64,000 bases of DNA. It comes from Ascidia mentula (lineage: Eukaryota > Chordata > Ascidiacea > Phlebobranchia > Ascidiidae). Shown here piece after piece: positions 1 to 12,219 of this stretch; the first letter of the stretch is position 1, and each line of letters opens with the position of its first letter. The position numbers and the translations under genes are program-made. The stretch lies in assembly GCA_947561715.1 (NCBI GenBank), contig OX387200.1:9054501-9118500 (forward strand), read 5' to 3'. The notes under the pieces were generated by a model. The model saw only the letters and a program-made list of their open reading frames with translations. It searched no databases and was not told the origin of the DNA.

Positions 1-216
1 GTTCATTTTGATATAAAGGAAATCACAAAAATTCTGGTATTTTGAATAAAATGTAATGAATAATAAGTTTGTTGATAATCTGAATTGCCATGATTTTCTG
101 TTTTTTACTTCTTACTGTCTGCAGTAAATAACGGGAGAAGAAATCAAGTAAAACCCCCAGCGATACCTGTGAGGTTTACTACTCTACATTTTCTATATTT
201 ATTTATTCACTTTCAG

Positions 217-3200
217 GTTGAGTACAGTCCCCTGAACGTTCAAAACCCACCTCGTTTGAGGACAAATGTTCGAGTGACCGAAGAAATGCGTAAATCCAAG
301 TTACTTTATGTCCATCTGACAAACCTACAACCTGACAAGGAATACCACATAAGTGTTATGCCAGCAACCAGACTTGGTGCTTACGAAGGTGCATCTGGTG
401 GAGATGAGGGATTGATGGAAGAAAAATTAACATCAAAAATCTCGAGTGAAGAAAACTGTCGTCCTAGTGAGATTTTCTTAGGTTTTATTAAAGATATTTA
501 ACCTGGTTGTACTGTGTGAAAGCTTAATAGAATCAATATAGTTTTCAATATTTTTCAGTTTTTAATTACAAATAGTGATAAATTTTTGTAAATTTCTTTT
601 ACCATTATATATTTGAGAGTTTATTGATGTTTCCTTTCAAATATTCTTAAGGTAATACATTACACATGCTTTTTTAGCACAGAATTTCACAGATATGCTT
701 TAATCTGCAGGTGACAATGACTTGCAAGTGAAGGCCAAATTTATCCACAACTCATCAAACGATTTGCTGGTTACCTGGCAATACCACAAGGCGGTTCAAG
801 TTGCCAGATCCCGTCTGTCGCTGCTTGATTATGTGGGCAATCTTATCTTCGACCAAAATTTTCTTCCGCAAACAGAAAGGTCTTTCGTAATTCCTGACTT
901 AGGTGAGTTTAGTAACCAAATGAAACAACTGCATCAAGAAATTTAGTTAATGGAGATGTTTTTGCAGATCGCTTGGAATTTTACAAAGTGACACTGCAAG
1001 TTTATTCTACCTTCAATAAAACCTGCCTCAACGTTTCAACTGCTGTATTTCCTGGTGGTATGGAAGTTCTTTCAATGTTTCTGATCGATTATTATAATAT
1101 TTGCCATAATTGTGTAGTTTTCCACATTCTAATTCTAATGAATGCTGGCATATTTTAGTAACACTGACTTTCAAGATGTATTTATTTTTGTTGCATGATC
1201 GTTCAGGTTGTGTTGTTCACATATTGGTGGTAAAATTTGTCTCAATTACAAATTTTTTGGGGTTGAGGTTGGCCCACATGTTGACATTCCTGAAATGACT
1301 AATTGTGTTTAGCCAAACCTGCTTTTTCGACACCTACAATTGTTTCGTTAAATCGATCCTCGACAACGGAGATTTTTGTTCGTTGGGAGTTCAATCCCAA
1401 GTGGTATCCTGACCAACCGATTCACTACTTTGAGATTCAGTGCTTGTCAAAGTATGATGACGACCATTTTGTAAACAGGTAAATATGTTTAGAGTATAAA
1501 GATACTGGCCCATATTGCTATTAACACTGTCATGTTTAAAAGAAGACATTTCGGCAAAAACTTATGCCATCATCAGTTTGATACGATTTTTAAGCCCAAC
1601 ATTTTACCAGACAGTAATGATCAATAGAAAATTGAAAGGGCTGGATATAGTGTGTGTGTGCCAGTGGCTTCAAAGACATTTTGTTTTTTCCTAACTTTTT
1701 TTGTTGAGATTGTGTGTCAGAAAAGAGAGATGTGTTATGTGAATGGATCATGATGTACTTCTGTTATTATTATCTAACAATAATTTTAAATGGTCATTGA
1801 ACATTTTTTCCAACCATCTACGCCATATTTTTAGTACAACCACTGAAGCAAAATTATCTGGTTTGAAGCCTGGAACATTGTATGAGATATCAGTCAGAGC
1901 TGTGTTTCTTAAAAGCATTGCAGAGCGCGGTGCAACACCATTTTCAGCAGTTCGTGCAGATTTTACTAAGTGGCGTAAGTAAAGTTTGCAATTGGTATGG
2001 GTATCACATTATAAATGTAGCAAATATAGGTGTGTTTTGCCTATTTCGGTTCAACGAAATTGGTTATGTATTGACTAATCATGGCTTTATTGAAAAGTTT
2101 GAAAAACCAGTGGAAGAGATGCTTTGACAATACAGATTATGGGCGCTTAAAGTCATATAATGTAAAAAGAAACTTATTATCAGAAAGTATCCCTTTTGTG
2201 ACAAAATCCATGTGTTACTCTGTCAAAAAAACAACAACACAGATTGGGAAGTTTTCAAAAAGTTTGAAAATTTCTGTGTAAAGCTGATAAGATTGATCAA
2301 ACAGATGACTCCATATATGTTTCATACCAGAAAATTTGATCATTAGCCGGGTAGCTTGGTTCAAGTAATAATTCCTGGTATAGTGTTGATTAGTTTTTTG
2401 ATCAAGTTATTGAGAAGTTTTTTTTTTTGTGAAAACACAACAGTTAACGTCACATCTTATGCTTCCAGCTTTACACCAGGCACCCACACGACTTGTGGTC
2501 GTGGTTACTGAACAAAATATGGATATAAAGGTTGAAGATTATAATATCTTGAACACGGATCATCCCCGTTACTTGTTGAAGTACAATTGTGTGAAGGATA
2601 ATGTCACTGTCATGTCCAAAGACAGGTTACTGAAAAGTATGTCACAAAATCTTCTTTGCTTTGACTTTATTCTTGTTTGTTTTTACATGCTTGAAGATCT
2701 TTTAAAAGGTTTCATTGAAGTTTTAGGAAACCACTAGCCTTTTTTGATCATTGAAAGAAACAAAAAAAAATTTGGGAATAATTGATATCAGTGCCCAGTG
2801 TAATGTCTGTAAATTTGTTAAGGTACGACACTGCAGATAGATTGTGCTCCAGTTGGTACAAAATGCCACTTGCATGCTGCTAGGATTAACGGAGATGATA
2901 AAGAAGGAAAATTTAGAAGCAAGTCTGTTGAAATTGTGGAAAGAAGTGAAAAATGTGGTCCTTCTGGTAAGTGAAAATATCTCATACTTTACTTCCTCTT
3001 TATGGCACAATAAACACTAGTGTTTCAGTCACAAATAAATGTGTTTACCTTAAAATTGTTTTTTGTTTTTTTTATAAAAGTAGTGGTAACCTGGAAATGG
3101 ATAGCAAGCTGATGATTTTCCCAATGCAAAAATTTCCTAAAATTTTTATTTTTAATGCTGTAGAGTAAAAAGGTGATTTTCCTTGTTACTAAGTTGTTTG

Positions 3201-5198
3201 CTGAAATTACTGAATATTTTCAGTGCCACCAACTACTGCTGCTCCACCTCGTGATAATAGTACGACAGCAGCACTGATTGGATGCTTAATATCACTTAGT
3301 TTCATTCTTGTGATTGTACTAATCTTGTGGTGTTGCTGCAGGTCAGTGGTTTTGTGTTTACAATTTCGAACCTTGCTAATATTTTGATGGCAAAAGTGTG
3401 TATTTTTACATTTCCACAGTTTAAAAAATGTTCTGTAAAAGCTTTCAAATAATCTACCAACAGAAAGTTCATTTTAAATAAGTGGCACCAGCACACGCTT
3501 TGAGATGTTTAATTACTATGCCTCCAGTGCATTTTTGTGTGGCTTGAGCCATTGCATGCAAAAATAACAAGTGAACCGTCTGTTCATATACACGATAGAC
3601 GTGAAATGATGGAAAGTGCGAAATGCCTTTGGTGCAAGAAATCAGCCACGGATCTGCGTCACTGCAGCACCAAGCGTTCAACCCCAGCCAGGTATGACCA
3701 GCGCAAAGTGTACGTGATGCAAGTAATTTGCCAAAATGGGTATGAGCACGAAACCGCCACCTTACAACTGTAACTTAACGAAGTCAGTCTGTTTGCGCGT
3801 CTAGACAACAACAAATGTGTTTTTTGCGTCATAAATCTCAATTGGGAAACGCTTTCGCAAAACAAACAATTTTGAATCCACATATGTCAATTGATCAAAA
3901 ATTGCGTTTTGCAGGCCTCATGACAACCGATGCTCAACGGTGGTGGACAGCAGTACTTCGCAAAACAATGTGGTCGGCAACGGGCATATTGCCAATGGCC
4001 ACGGACCTGGCCATTCGGGGGTAAATTGTGTTTCTCATTCTGGAACAAGTTGGTGATAAGTTGTTGATTTTGGAACAAAACAAAAGCGTCTATGACCCGT
4101 TTATTAGTTGGATAACGTATTTGTTGATTCTGAAATTATCTTGCATCGTTAAGACAAATTAATCATTGCTAATTATATTGTTACGTAGAAATTTGCGACA
4201 TTCCGCCTGCTTTGACCTGTAAGTGTAATCCACCTTTCGGCAAACGCATAATCGTAATAAGATAGTGGTTTTTACGTAGAAACACACTAGAAGTCAGCTT
4301 GCCTAGTTTAATATTTGTAGTTCTTAAGTTTGATTTCAAACGGATATTTTATGACGCAGAAAAATGGCTTTCACAAACAAAACAACGAAGTGTCCAAGGA
4401 GCTGATCAAGGCAAAGCAGTAAGTTACTCGTCATTTGCAAAAGTATTCAAGAACACACGCTTTTAACCACCCTCGTGTATACTTGCAGTCTAAACGGAAT
4501 GACTAATCACAAGAGGCCATCGACAAGCGTTGTTCCCTTGTTATTCAACAAAAATTTACGAAAGAACGGCGCAGTTGTTCCAAGAAATAACCAAGTAAGT
4601 TTCGAAAACTCATTTTCCAAGAAACGGCGGCAAGAATAGGAAGTGCGGTATATATTGTGGAGATGACTCATCCAACTTGCTAAATATAGTTTGTGGTTCA
4701 GACTTCTTGCCATGATTCAAACCCCTGCTTGTCTTGCGTTAACCACATATTTTACTTCTCTACAGCAATGCTACCTTCTGACCTCAGTGCCCATCCCAGC
4801 TCACAGCAAACTGTTACGACAAGGAAGCATAGCAGGTTCGTGTCGAGTTTTCGAGCTAAAAGCTTTTCCCCAAAATACGCTGTTTTACAAGAGTGGAATT
4901 CCTGCAACTGAATTTCCATCAGTGACCGCTTATCTACACTGGCTAACTTATGCTGTATTTTTAACAGATACGTCTAATGAGGTTCCGGATGTCGAAGAGA
5001 TGGTGGACATGGTGCCAAACGCGGAAGAATCCCTATTGTCAGAAATAGGTACGTATTGTCGTGAAACCTCCGGCACCAACACCACAAACCAACATATCTC
5101 TAACCCTCTCCCATCCTCGCGCAGATTGCCTGTTATTCAAAAAAACAACCCTGACACCAAGTAATCTGCACACCGATTATGACGTCACAAGCGCCTGA
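217..5198 (+). CDS. FN3-repeat single-pass membrane receptor-like protein (5' end outside window)
   Basis: Multi-exon gene assembled from splice sites with continuous frame. Predicted exons: 217-466, 711-902, 968-1057, 1313-1478, 1835-1974, 2469-2636, 2823-2967, 3224-3341, 3572-3691, 3915-4020, 4360-4418, 4489-4594, 4766-4835, 4968-5048, 5125-5198 (stop TGA). The first eight exons encode about four fibronectin-III-like modules, with the usual Leu-x-Pro-x-x-x-Tyr turn seen as LQPDKEYHISV and LKPGTLYEISV. Two modules end in similar Cys-Pro-Ser motifs (NCRPS, KCGPS). Exon 3224-3341 carries a Thr/Pro stalk and a hydrophobic segment (ALIGCLISLSFILVIVLILW) followed by CCC, a transmembrane helix with a possible palmitoylation site. 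The remaining exons form a cytoplasmic tail of about 200 residues with no kinase, phosphatase or TIR motif that I recognise. The acceptor at 3572 is weak. A cytokine-receptor-like or adhesion role is possible, but no WSxWS box is visible. Confidence 0.72.
1503..1591 (-). repeat. Diverged copy of the foldback-element arm with a hammerhead-like core
   Basis: Within an intron of the FN3 gene, this stretch matches the arms of the element at 27957-28394 (shared ACTGGCCCATATTG, TTAACACTGTCATG and ATCATCAGTTTGA). On the minus strand it contains CTGATGA, then a hairpin with stem GGCA/TGCC, then GAAA. The arm elsewhere has GACA/TGTC in the same stem, so a pair has changed while pairing is kept. Only one arm is recognisable here. 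Confidence 0.65.
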
Positions 5199-6702
5199 CG
5201 TCACGGACTCGCATCAAAACTTTTGTGTCGATAACCTCCTTCGTTGTGTAGTCCGGCCTTTAACTACCCCCGCTGCGGTGACGGAAGGGGATTCTTTTAT
5301 TACGTCACTATTGTCAGTGACGCATGTAAGTTTGTACATGTACTTTTGTGCGGCGGGGGCAGGAGAGCAGTATTGTCTCGTTCGCTTGAACAGTGTAATC
5401 ACGCCCAAAAGACGACGCTCCCATGACCTCAAGTTCTATCCTTCGCCGCGAATTTCGTTCCGCATCATCGTTATGAGTGCTTTCTTGTTGTTTTGTTTTT
5501 GAAAAAGTTCGGCACAAGCGTACATTTGTGTTTTTGCGCCTTTATCGACATCATGTTCATTACTACCTTCGCGGCGTGACAGACAGTGCTTTCAGTTTCC
5601 CTTCTAGTTATTCGTGTTCTCGCTGTTGTTGTTTAATATTTGCTCGATCACCTCCCGCGTAAATTGTACGTGTCTATGACCTCACAAATTAATATGACGA
5701 ACACGCGCGATGGCTCTTCCCGTTGCCAAACAACTGACAAAACTCCAATTTTCGAAACCTCACAGCGATCCACAGTTAACAGAAAACACGTGACCAAATT
5801 ACGTCATGCCCCGGTGATCGTTGTGTGTTCCTTACATTTCCGGTTCGGGGAAAGTTTCTACCTCAAATTTTCGGTACGCCATTGTTGCGTCTGCGTTATG
5901 GAAGTTACGTCATACACAAGAACGGGTGCATCGGATCGACTTGTATATAACGAACCGGACTTTTATTGGTGGACTTTGATTTCTATGTACAGCACTGCTA
6001 CGATCTCTATGTCCATGTGTGCTCGCTTGTTGTGTTCGTGTTTTTTTTCCGTCGCCTTTCTCAGGGATTCGTAGGGAATTCCAGCAAATTACATAAAAAA
6101 CGCATTGCTGACGTCAACGCCGCCGGCATCGCGTCAGCAACGGTAATAGTATGACGTCATAATATAAAGCGGTTGGCCACTGCCCTCGTCTGGTGTGTGT
6201 GTGCGTGTGTGTACGTTTGTTTGTATGTGTATGTATGTGTATGTATGAATGTTTGTGTGTGTTTGTATGTGCGTGTGTATGAGATGTGTGTGTCATTGGT
6301 GGATACCTCACCGCGAACTATCTTCATATTCGCGTGGCTCTACATGGCTCTTCGGACACTTTTTGAAACTCTACCTCCTATATTTCCGCGCGCCCGCCAT
6401 GTGCAAACGGGCGGCTGCATTAGACGCGAAGTGCTCGACCTCACCCCACCGAATACCACCAAAAATCCCCTACAAAGGGTTAAGTATACGTATAAAAGAC
6501 GACACAGTTTTGAGACTCGACCGCCAGGTGCTAGAATCACGTCCCACACACGTCGATTGTGACGTCATTGGTTTTTTCCCCGCCGAAGGCACGCCAACTG
6601 GTCGTGTCATTTTCGCTCCACCACTTTTATACCTCAACCTTTTTTATAAACTTGTTTTAAACCTGTTCGCTTATCGTGTTGTACCTTTTAAAATGAAATA
6701 AA
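5199..6702 (+). other. Probable long 3' UTR of the FN3 receptor gene, ending at a poly(A) signal
   Basis: No convincing coding exon lies between the TGA at 5196-5198 and an AATAAA at 6697-6702, which is followed by a T-rich downstream stretch. Short open frames here show no family resemblance. The segment contains four complete TGACGTCA palindromes or parts of them and a TG-rich microsatellite. Whether it is one continuous 3' UTR or includes a spacer cannot be told from sequence alone. Confidence 0.45.
6191..6300. repeat. TG/TATG-rich microsatellite
   Basis: About 110 bp of alternating GT, GTAT and GTTT units on the plus strand. It explains the low-complexity Cys/Val open frames in this interval, which I do not treat as genes. 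Confidence 0.85.
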
Positions 6703-8805
6703 ACACGAACTATTTTTTGTGCACAACTTAGTGCGTTGCTCTTTTTTGTCTGTCAGGAACGTCGTATCACAGTTTTCACGTGAGAAGTAACAAAACACTA
6801 GTTCTACTATAGGCCTACGAATTTATCAGGCTTCCATTATTGTGTACGATAGAAACGGTCAATATCTTGCATGATACGGATTCCGTTATATTCTCATTAT
6901 TCCATTGTTGTACTGGGACATAAACACACAAATACGTTTGTTATTAAAACGGGGAAGTCAGTGTTTTGTCCCAAGTCTCGAACGTAAGAACCACGGCCAG
7001 CAATTTGACTGTGACAGTGACGCCGTACACTTCAAGCTGTATGTGGTTGCTTGTTGGGACAGCAAAGCCATTCCACAAACTGGCTAATGCGTCAGTGGCG
7101 ACGCAGACGGCTGTCGTTCGCTTTAGCAGCCGCAAGGTGGCACGCGAGTCCACTTGTTGTGTCGCGCACTGAAACGGGTAAAAAAACAAAAACAGCATCA
7201 TATCGTCGCCAAAAAAGTGTATACTGGACGTGGCTATCGATGGCCAGCTGTTGCAAATTCCAACAATTCGACATCCATTCAAGTTAGAAGCAACATATTA
7301 AAGTTAATACTGGTGAGGTTGAGTCCTACAACTGCGAGTACAATACTGAGATAGATTGTCGTTTAAATCCAGTCTTTGTAGCAAGTTCGACTGACGCAGA
7401 AAAAACTGCTTTAGCCCCAGGATAACGTACACCAATGACGAAGCTTCCCCTCAAACAAGAACGTCTCCCTTGGACAGAATATTGCAAGCTTCGCTGGTAA
7501 ATGAAGTATATCCAACGTTGTAAGCAGCGGAGTTGCACACCAAAAAAAGAATGTTAAATTTGCGGATCAGCAAGACACGACATACAGCACATTGCTGTTT
7601 CGGTCATTCTTCGTAACTTTTTTGTTTTGTAATCCACACCTGAAAAGTGCTAGAACCATTCAAGTAGTCATGAGTAGCGACACTGAACCAACAAGACAAA
7701 ATATTGGCAGAACCAAAATAAACATAACACCCAGAAAAAACTTAAAAATACAACAATATACTTTGAACCAAGTGAAAACACTGTCACCGGATAAAAAAAA
7801 TGCTTGCCTGAAGTGCATTGACCAATACTAAATATAGCCAATAGTCGGTAAAATGACACGAATAACGTTTTCAAGGTTAATCGCACACGTCAGTTATTTT
7901 AGAACTTTCCTTGTGGTAGATTGGTGCTGCTGCATTTCAAGTTATTTACGTTCAAGTCACCTGAAAAGAGGTTAAAGGGTGTTTGCATTGATGTTTTTGC
8001 CATATGGGGTTTTTATATAACATCCGTATAGAATTTTTTTTAAATACATTTGTTTCACAGCATTTTTACAGTGTGTTTCACAATCAATTGAATCATACGT
8101 AAGTAAATCGTTAAGTAACGCCCTGGGAAAAGTTTAAGCGCCGAACGTTACACATAGAGAAAGTGTGACGCGACCCAAACTGCGACTAAATTAATCACAA
8201 AAAGCCAAGTTGAATTTAAGTGCTTAACAAGTAATATCACAATAAATTGCTTGCTTTGTAAAAAGTTTGCTTCCATCAGCTCTTGAAATGATACCTCAAT
8301 GACTTATGAAGACCAACGTCAGCTAACTGTTTAGCGGTGATGAAATTATGGAATATCGTCAGAAAATGCTGCACTTCAGATCAAATTGTAATAATAGACT
8401 TTTTAATAACAGTCAAAATGTTCGCCAGTGTTTTAAATTTCCAAATTTATACGTCTATAACATAATGAAACTTTGATGGCATTTCTTGATGGTACTGTCT
8501 CTAAAAGCATTGATGATTTTCACAGTAATTTGATGAGACACGCGAGGTATAAATGATATAGTTGGGAGTCACGATTGAAACTCACTGATGTTGAATCATT
8601 GAAGGCTATCGTCTCATATGAGTTTGACTGGATGGTGTTCGCATGTTTTCAACTGAAATTCATAGCTTACATTGCTTATCATCGGTGCATAACACCGTTT
8701 CGCCTCCTCGCGAATTAAAAATACAACACACTGTTGCGGTTATGTACACACAATGCGGTTATGTACATTGTATTTCCACATATATCTCGTCACAACTGGA
8801 TCAAT
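6703..8805. other. Intergenic stretch without a recognised gene
   Basis: This lies between the poly(A) signal of the plus-strand FN3 gene and the stop codon of the minus-strand protease-homologue cassette, so the two genes converge on it. Several open frames of 60 to 110 codons occur on both strands, but they overlap each other and show no domain signature or convincing splice structure. It probably holds the 3' UTR of the minus-strand gene. Confidence 0.5.
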
Positions 8806-11800
8806 TTAAGCCCAGGACGGATACTTTTTCGCGTCTTTGCCAGATCCCACGCGACGAATAAGGAACGGATAACGTAGAGATTTCGAAACGACAATTCCTG
8901 CGAGATACCAGTGGCAGTTGGAGCATCGTTGGCACATGAGCGGAGAACCGATGTTTCCCTGCAGAAAACAAACTTTATCACTTTCGGCGTTCTATCAGAA
9001 AGAAGCAAGTTGGTCGCAGCAGTTTTGCAGGAATTAGTATCTACAACCCAACATAAATTAAATGCTTGGTTTGGAACTTTTCCTATAATTACTTTTTTTC
9101 TATTAAACCACCAGATATATTGTGATAAGTTTGGGGAAGTTAGCATGGTCACGCGAATCCAGTTATCATCTTTTGTCACCCGGCACATATTTGCAGCAGT
9201 GAATTTAAAAATTGATCTCAACCAACTCGATGTGTCGTTTAATTATAATTACAACAATGAGATAGTTTGCGTTAGCGGACACTCCTGTTAACTTTGCGGC
9301 CGACAAATAGTTAGTAACAGATTTTTTCGATGATCTTGGAAGGTCGTTTTTATTGTAATCTTAGTGACACATTTGTGGGCATCACCAGTGTCAATAAAAA
9401 CGTACACAACGCAGTTCAAAACTAACATGAATATATATAAAGATTCGGGTTTGAAATTCTTTTGGCAAGTTAGTGTATTATGTAATCGGAAGCATACTTT
9501 AATTGCCTGAACTTCATTTGGAGCAAAGCCTGCACATAAAAGATCATCGTTAGGTTTTTGAGCTTCGTCCCCGCAAAGCGTCCTTGGTAGAATCCTGACT
9601 GTGAAGTAATATAACTCATCTGGGAAATAAAATAAAATATTTTTTCGCAAGTGTGAGCTTGAAAACAAATCACAAAACCCCAAAACGAACTATAGCCTAC
9701 TGTAAAAAATGGAACTTTTTGTTTAAGTATTTATGTAACAAAATCGGTCATTCGTCGTTCTATTTTTTATTATTGTGCCTGCAATTAGGCGTCGTCAGTA
9801 AGTAAACTTGTATTGCTAACAGAAACCAAAAAAAGAATACTTTAGTGAAGAATACTATTAGAGGTGACGGTGTCAAAACGGATTATAGCGTGATTAAAAT
9901 CGTATTTACAAACAATTAAACAACTCAATACACTACCTTTTTTCCAACCGGCTATTACACAACTCATATCTTCTGGGGGACTTTCTCCCTTGGGCAAGCA
10001 GATTTTTTCAACATTCCGCAGCCGCAATAAGTCTATTTGACCGACCTAAGCAAAAAAAAGTGAGAAAAGGTTGAGTGTGTTGAAAAGGAAACACTTGTCA
10101 CTAACCCCAATAACCGAAGTGCTATCAATTATGTGGGACTCCTGACCGGTGCGTGGATCGCTAACGGTGTGGTCAACAATAACTGTACTTGGTATTTCAA
10201 ACATTGAATTTCCCCCTTCCTTGTAGGGGCCAAGTTTTACAGAAATCCGACTTGTTGGTACAAGACTTTCCATACAACAAATAGTCAAATGTTGTTCACG
10301 ATGTTAGTAAACTTATTCACTGTAACGCCTGTTTTAATTTTTGCAGCAAAATTATTCAGTAACTCGAAAAAATCCGGGATTTTAGATATTGCGTCATGTA
10401 ACAGCAATATAAAAATGAAATAAAAATCTGGGCTTCAAAAGTTACGAGAGTTTGCCCTATCGCATATTTGGTAACTACTATAACCACTAACAAACACAGT
10501 GAACATATTTCGCTATTATCGGTAGTAATATGAATATTGGGTAAATTAATAAGATTGCATTTTTTTAACTAGCCTACGATACTGTACTTGCAATTAGAAA
10601 TTATTGCAACGAGAAAGTAAACGTAAACACTTACTTCACACAGCTAGTCGCAGTTAAAATATGTTGTCTGGATATTATGACACCTGCACATTCTTCTACT
10701 CTACTGGGAAAATTTACAGTTACTTTTGCCTGAAAATATTAAAAAACATTTTCTGTCTGCAAAGAATGTTGACTTTTAATATACTGTTTTAAGTTAACAT
10801 GGTTGTGTTTTTTATCAACTTTGAACGAACATTTAAACAGCATTTTTCTCTTCTGCTGCGAATCAAAATGACTAAACAATGACGTAAGGCATTTGACATC
10901 ATGTATATCAAACTGGTACACCACTTACCACCCACGGAAAAGCGGCTCGGTTTATACCATAGGCATTAAGCCCACAATCTTCATACGGGTCATCGTTGCA
11001 ACATTCGTGCTCCATGGGCCGATCTCTACGTCGAAAGGGAGATAGGCACGTTTCTGGTAATGCAAAATAACACGTTAGAGATTATCATAATTAAGCAGAT
11101 AGCTATAGTTTTTCTAGCATTATTTCTAGAAATTAGGAGTGTATGCTTGCAAAAAATCAGTACATTTTATAAAGCGATTAAATTCGCACTATTATTGTTG
11201 GCAAGATGTAATGCATTTAACTTGGCTAACTTTTATCATTGAGGAGTTGACAAAATGCCATGGAATAGCAAAAACCCGCCGCGGTTGATTGTGTCGCATG
11301 GTTCTGAATTTATAAAGTTGAACATCTATCCCATATGTAAGTTACTACTACGCACGTATTGGACACGGTCTCTCGTTGCATCGTTCACATTCCAATTCAA
11401 ACTCCGTTGTTCCATCTTTAAAGACGTGTTGACACTTCCAACCCAAACCGCAAGTCCTTGAACATGGGCCCCACTGAAATTTCTTAACTAAAACAAATTA
11501 CGTTTTTGGTGAATAAAAACTGGTCGAATATGAAAGGCTACCAAAGTGTCCAAGGTATATTTGCAAAATCATTTTATATGTACAAAGTCCACTCATTTTG
11601 GCTTTGGCAAAATTGCGCCAAAACATACTTAAAAAATTAAAGTGTCTTAAAATTGAAAATACTGAAGTTTTTCAAATAATTGGAAAATGAAATGTGGTTA
11701 GTTTTGACATGGTTTTAGGTATTTGCGATATATATATGTATAAAGTCTACCTTCGCATTTTCCGAGGAAACAAGTAGTTCGATCAACGCGAGCTCCATGA

Positions 11801-11949
11801 CAGGGTTTTGACAGGCACTCTCGTGTTCTTGTCTTATGTCCGTAGCCGCACTTTTGACCAATCTTTCCCTTGCATTTCGACCATTTGCCCCACTGTCCCC
11901 AACTTCCACGTATAACTATTTCAACAGCAAATGACGTTATAACAACCAT
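8806..11949 (-). CDS. TSP1 + trypsin-like serine protease homologue, catalytically dead (cassette B)
   Basis: Predicted minus-strand exons in transcript order: 11915-11751 (TSP1), 11487-11356 (short TSP1-like, CSRTCG), 11053-10929 (Cys-rich linker ending FPWV, as at the start of an S1 domain), 10729-10635, 10265-10106, 10045-9937, 9619-9498, 8958-8806 (stop TAA). The S1 fold is recognisable: CAGVIISRQHILTATSC keeps the C42-C58 spacing but has Ser where the catalytic His should be (TAAHC becomes TATSC). GQIDLLRL replaces DIALLKL, losing Asp102. The ICLP and CVIAGW motifs match the usual CLP and GWG region, and LLCAGF precedes KGNIGSPLMC, where the GDSGGPL Ser is Ile. The fold was probably kept for binding rather than proteolysis. 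An ATG at 11949 reads in frame into the TSP1 exon but encodes no clear signal peptide. The TSP1 exon instead has an AG acceptor in phase 1, so it may be spliced from upstream exons. Confidence 0.75.
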
Positions 11950-12219
11950 AATACAATATCTGTTGTTGTAGATCCGCCTAAAAAATCCAACAATTCAAAC
12001 ACATAAATATCGCGGGTTATTTTAGTCATTTGCAAGAAATATGACAAGTGACGTGTGCCTTTGACTTAGGTTATACAAGCACCATTCAGTTTACTAAAGG
12101 TCTTCTTGCCGAGTCCATACACATATAGTTTACTGAAGGCTATAAAAGTTGAAATTGCTTTTGATAGAAGCTATACAAAAATTCAATGGATAATGGTTTA
12201 GGACCACCATATTCCTATA

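Noticed and set aside
6173-6562. Cys/Val-rich open frames around the TG repeat
   Set aside because: Produced by the TG/TATG microsatellite; no domain or splice support.
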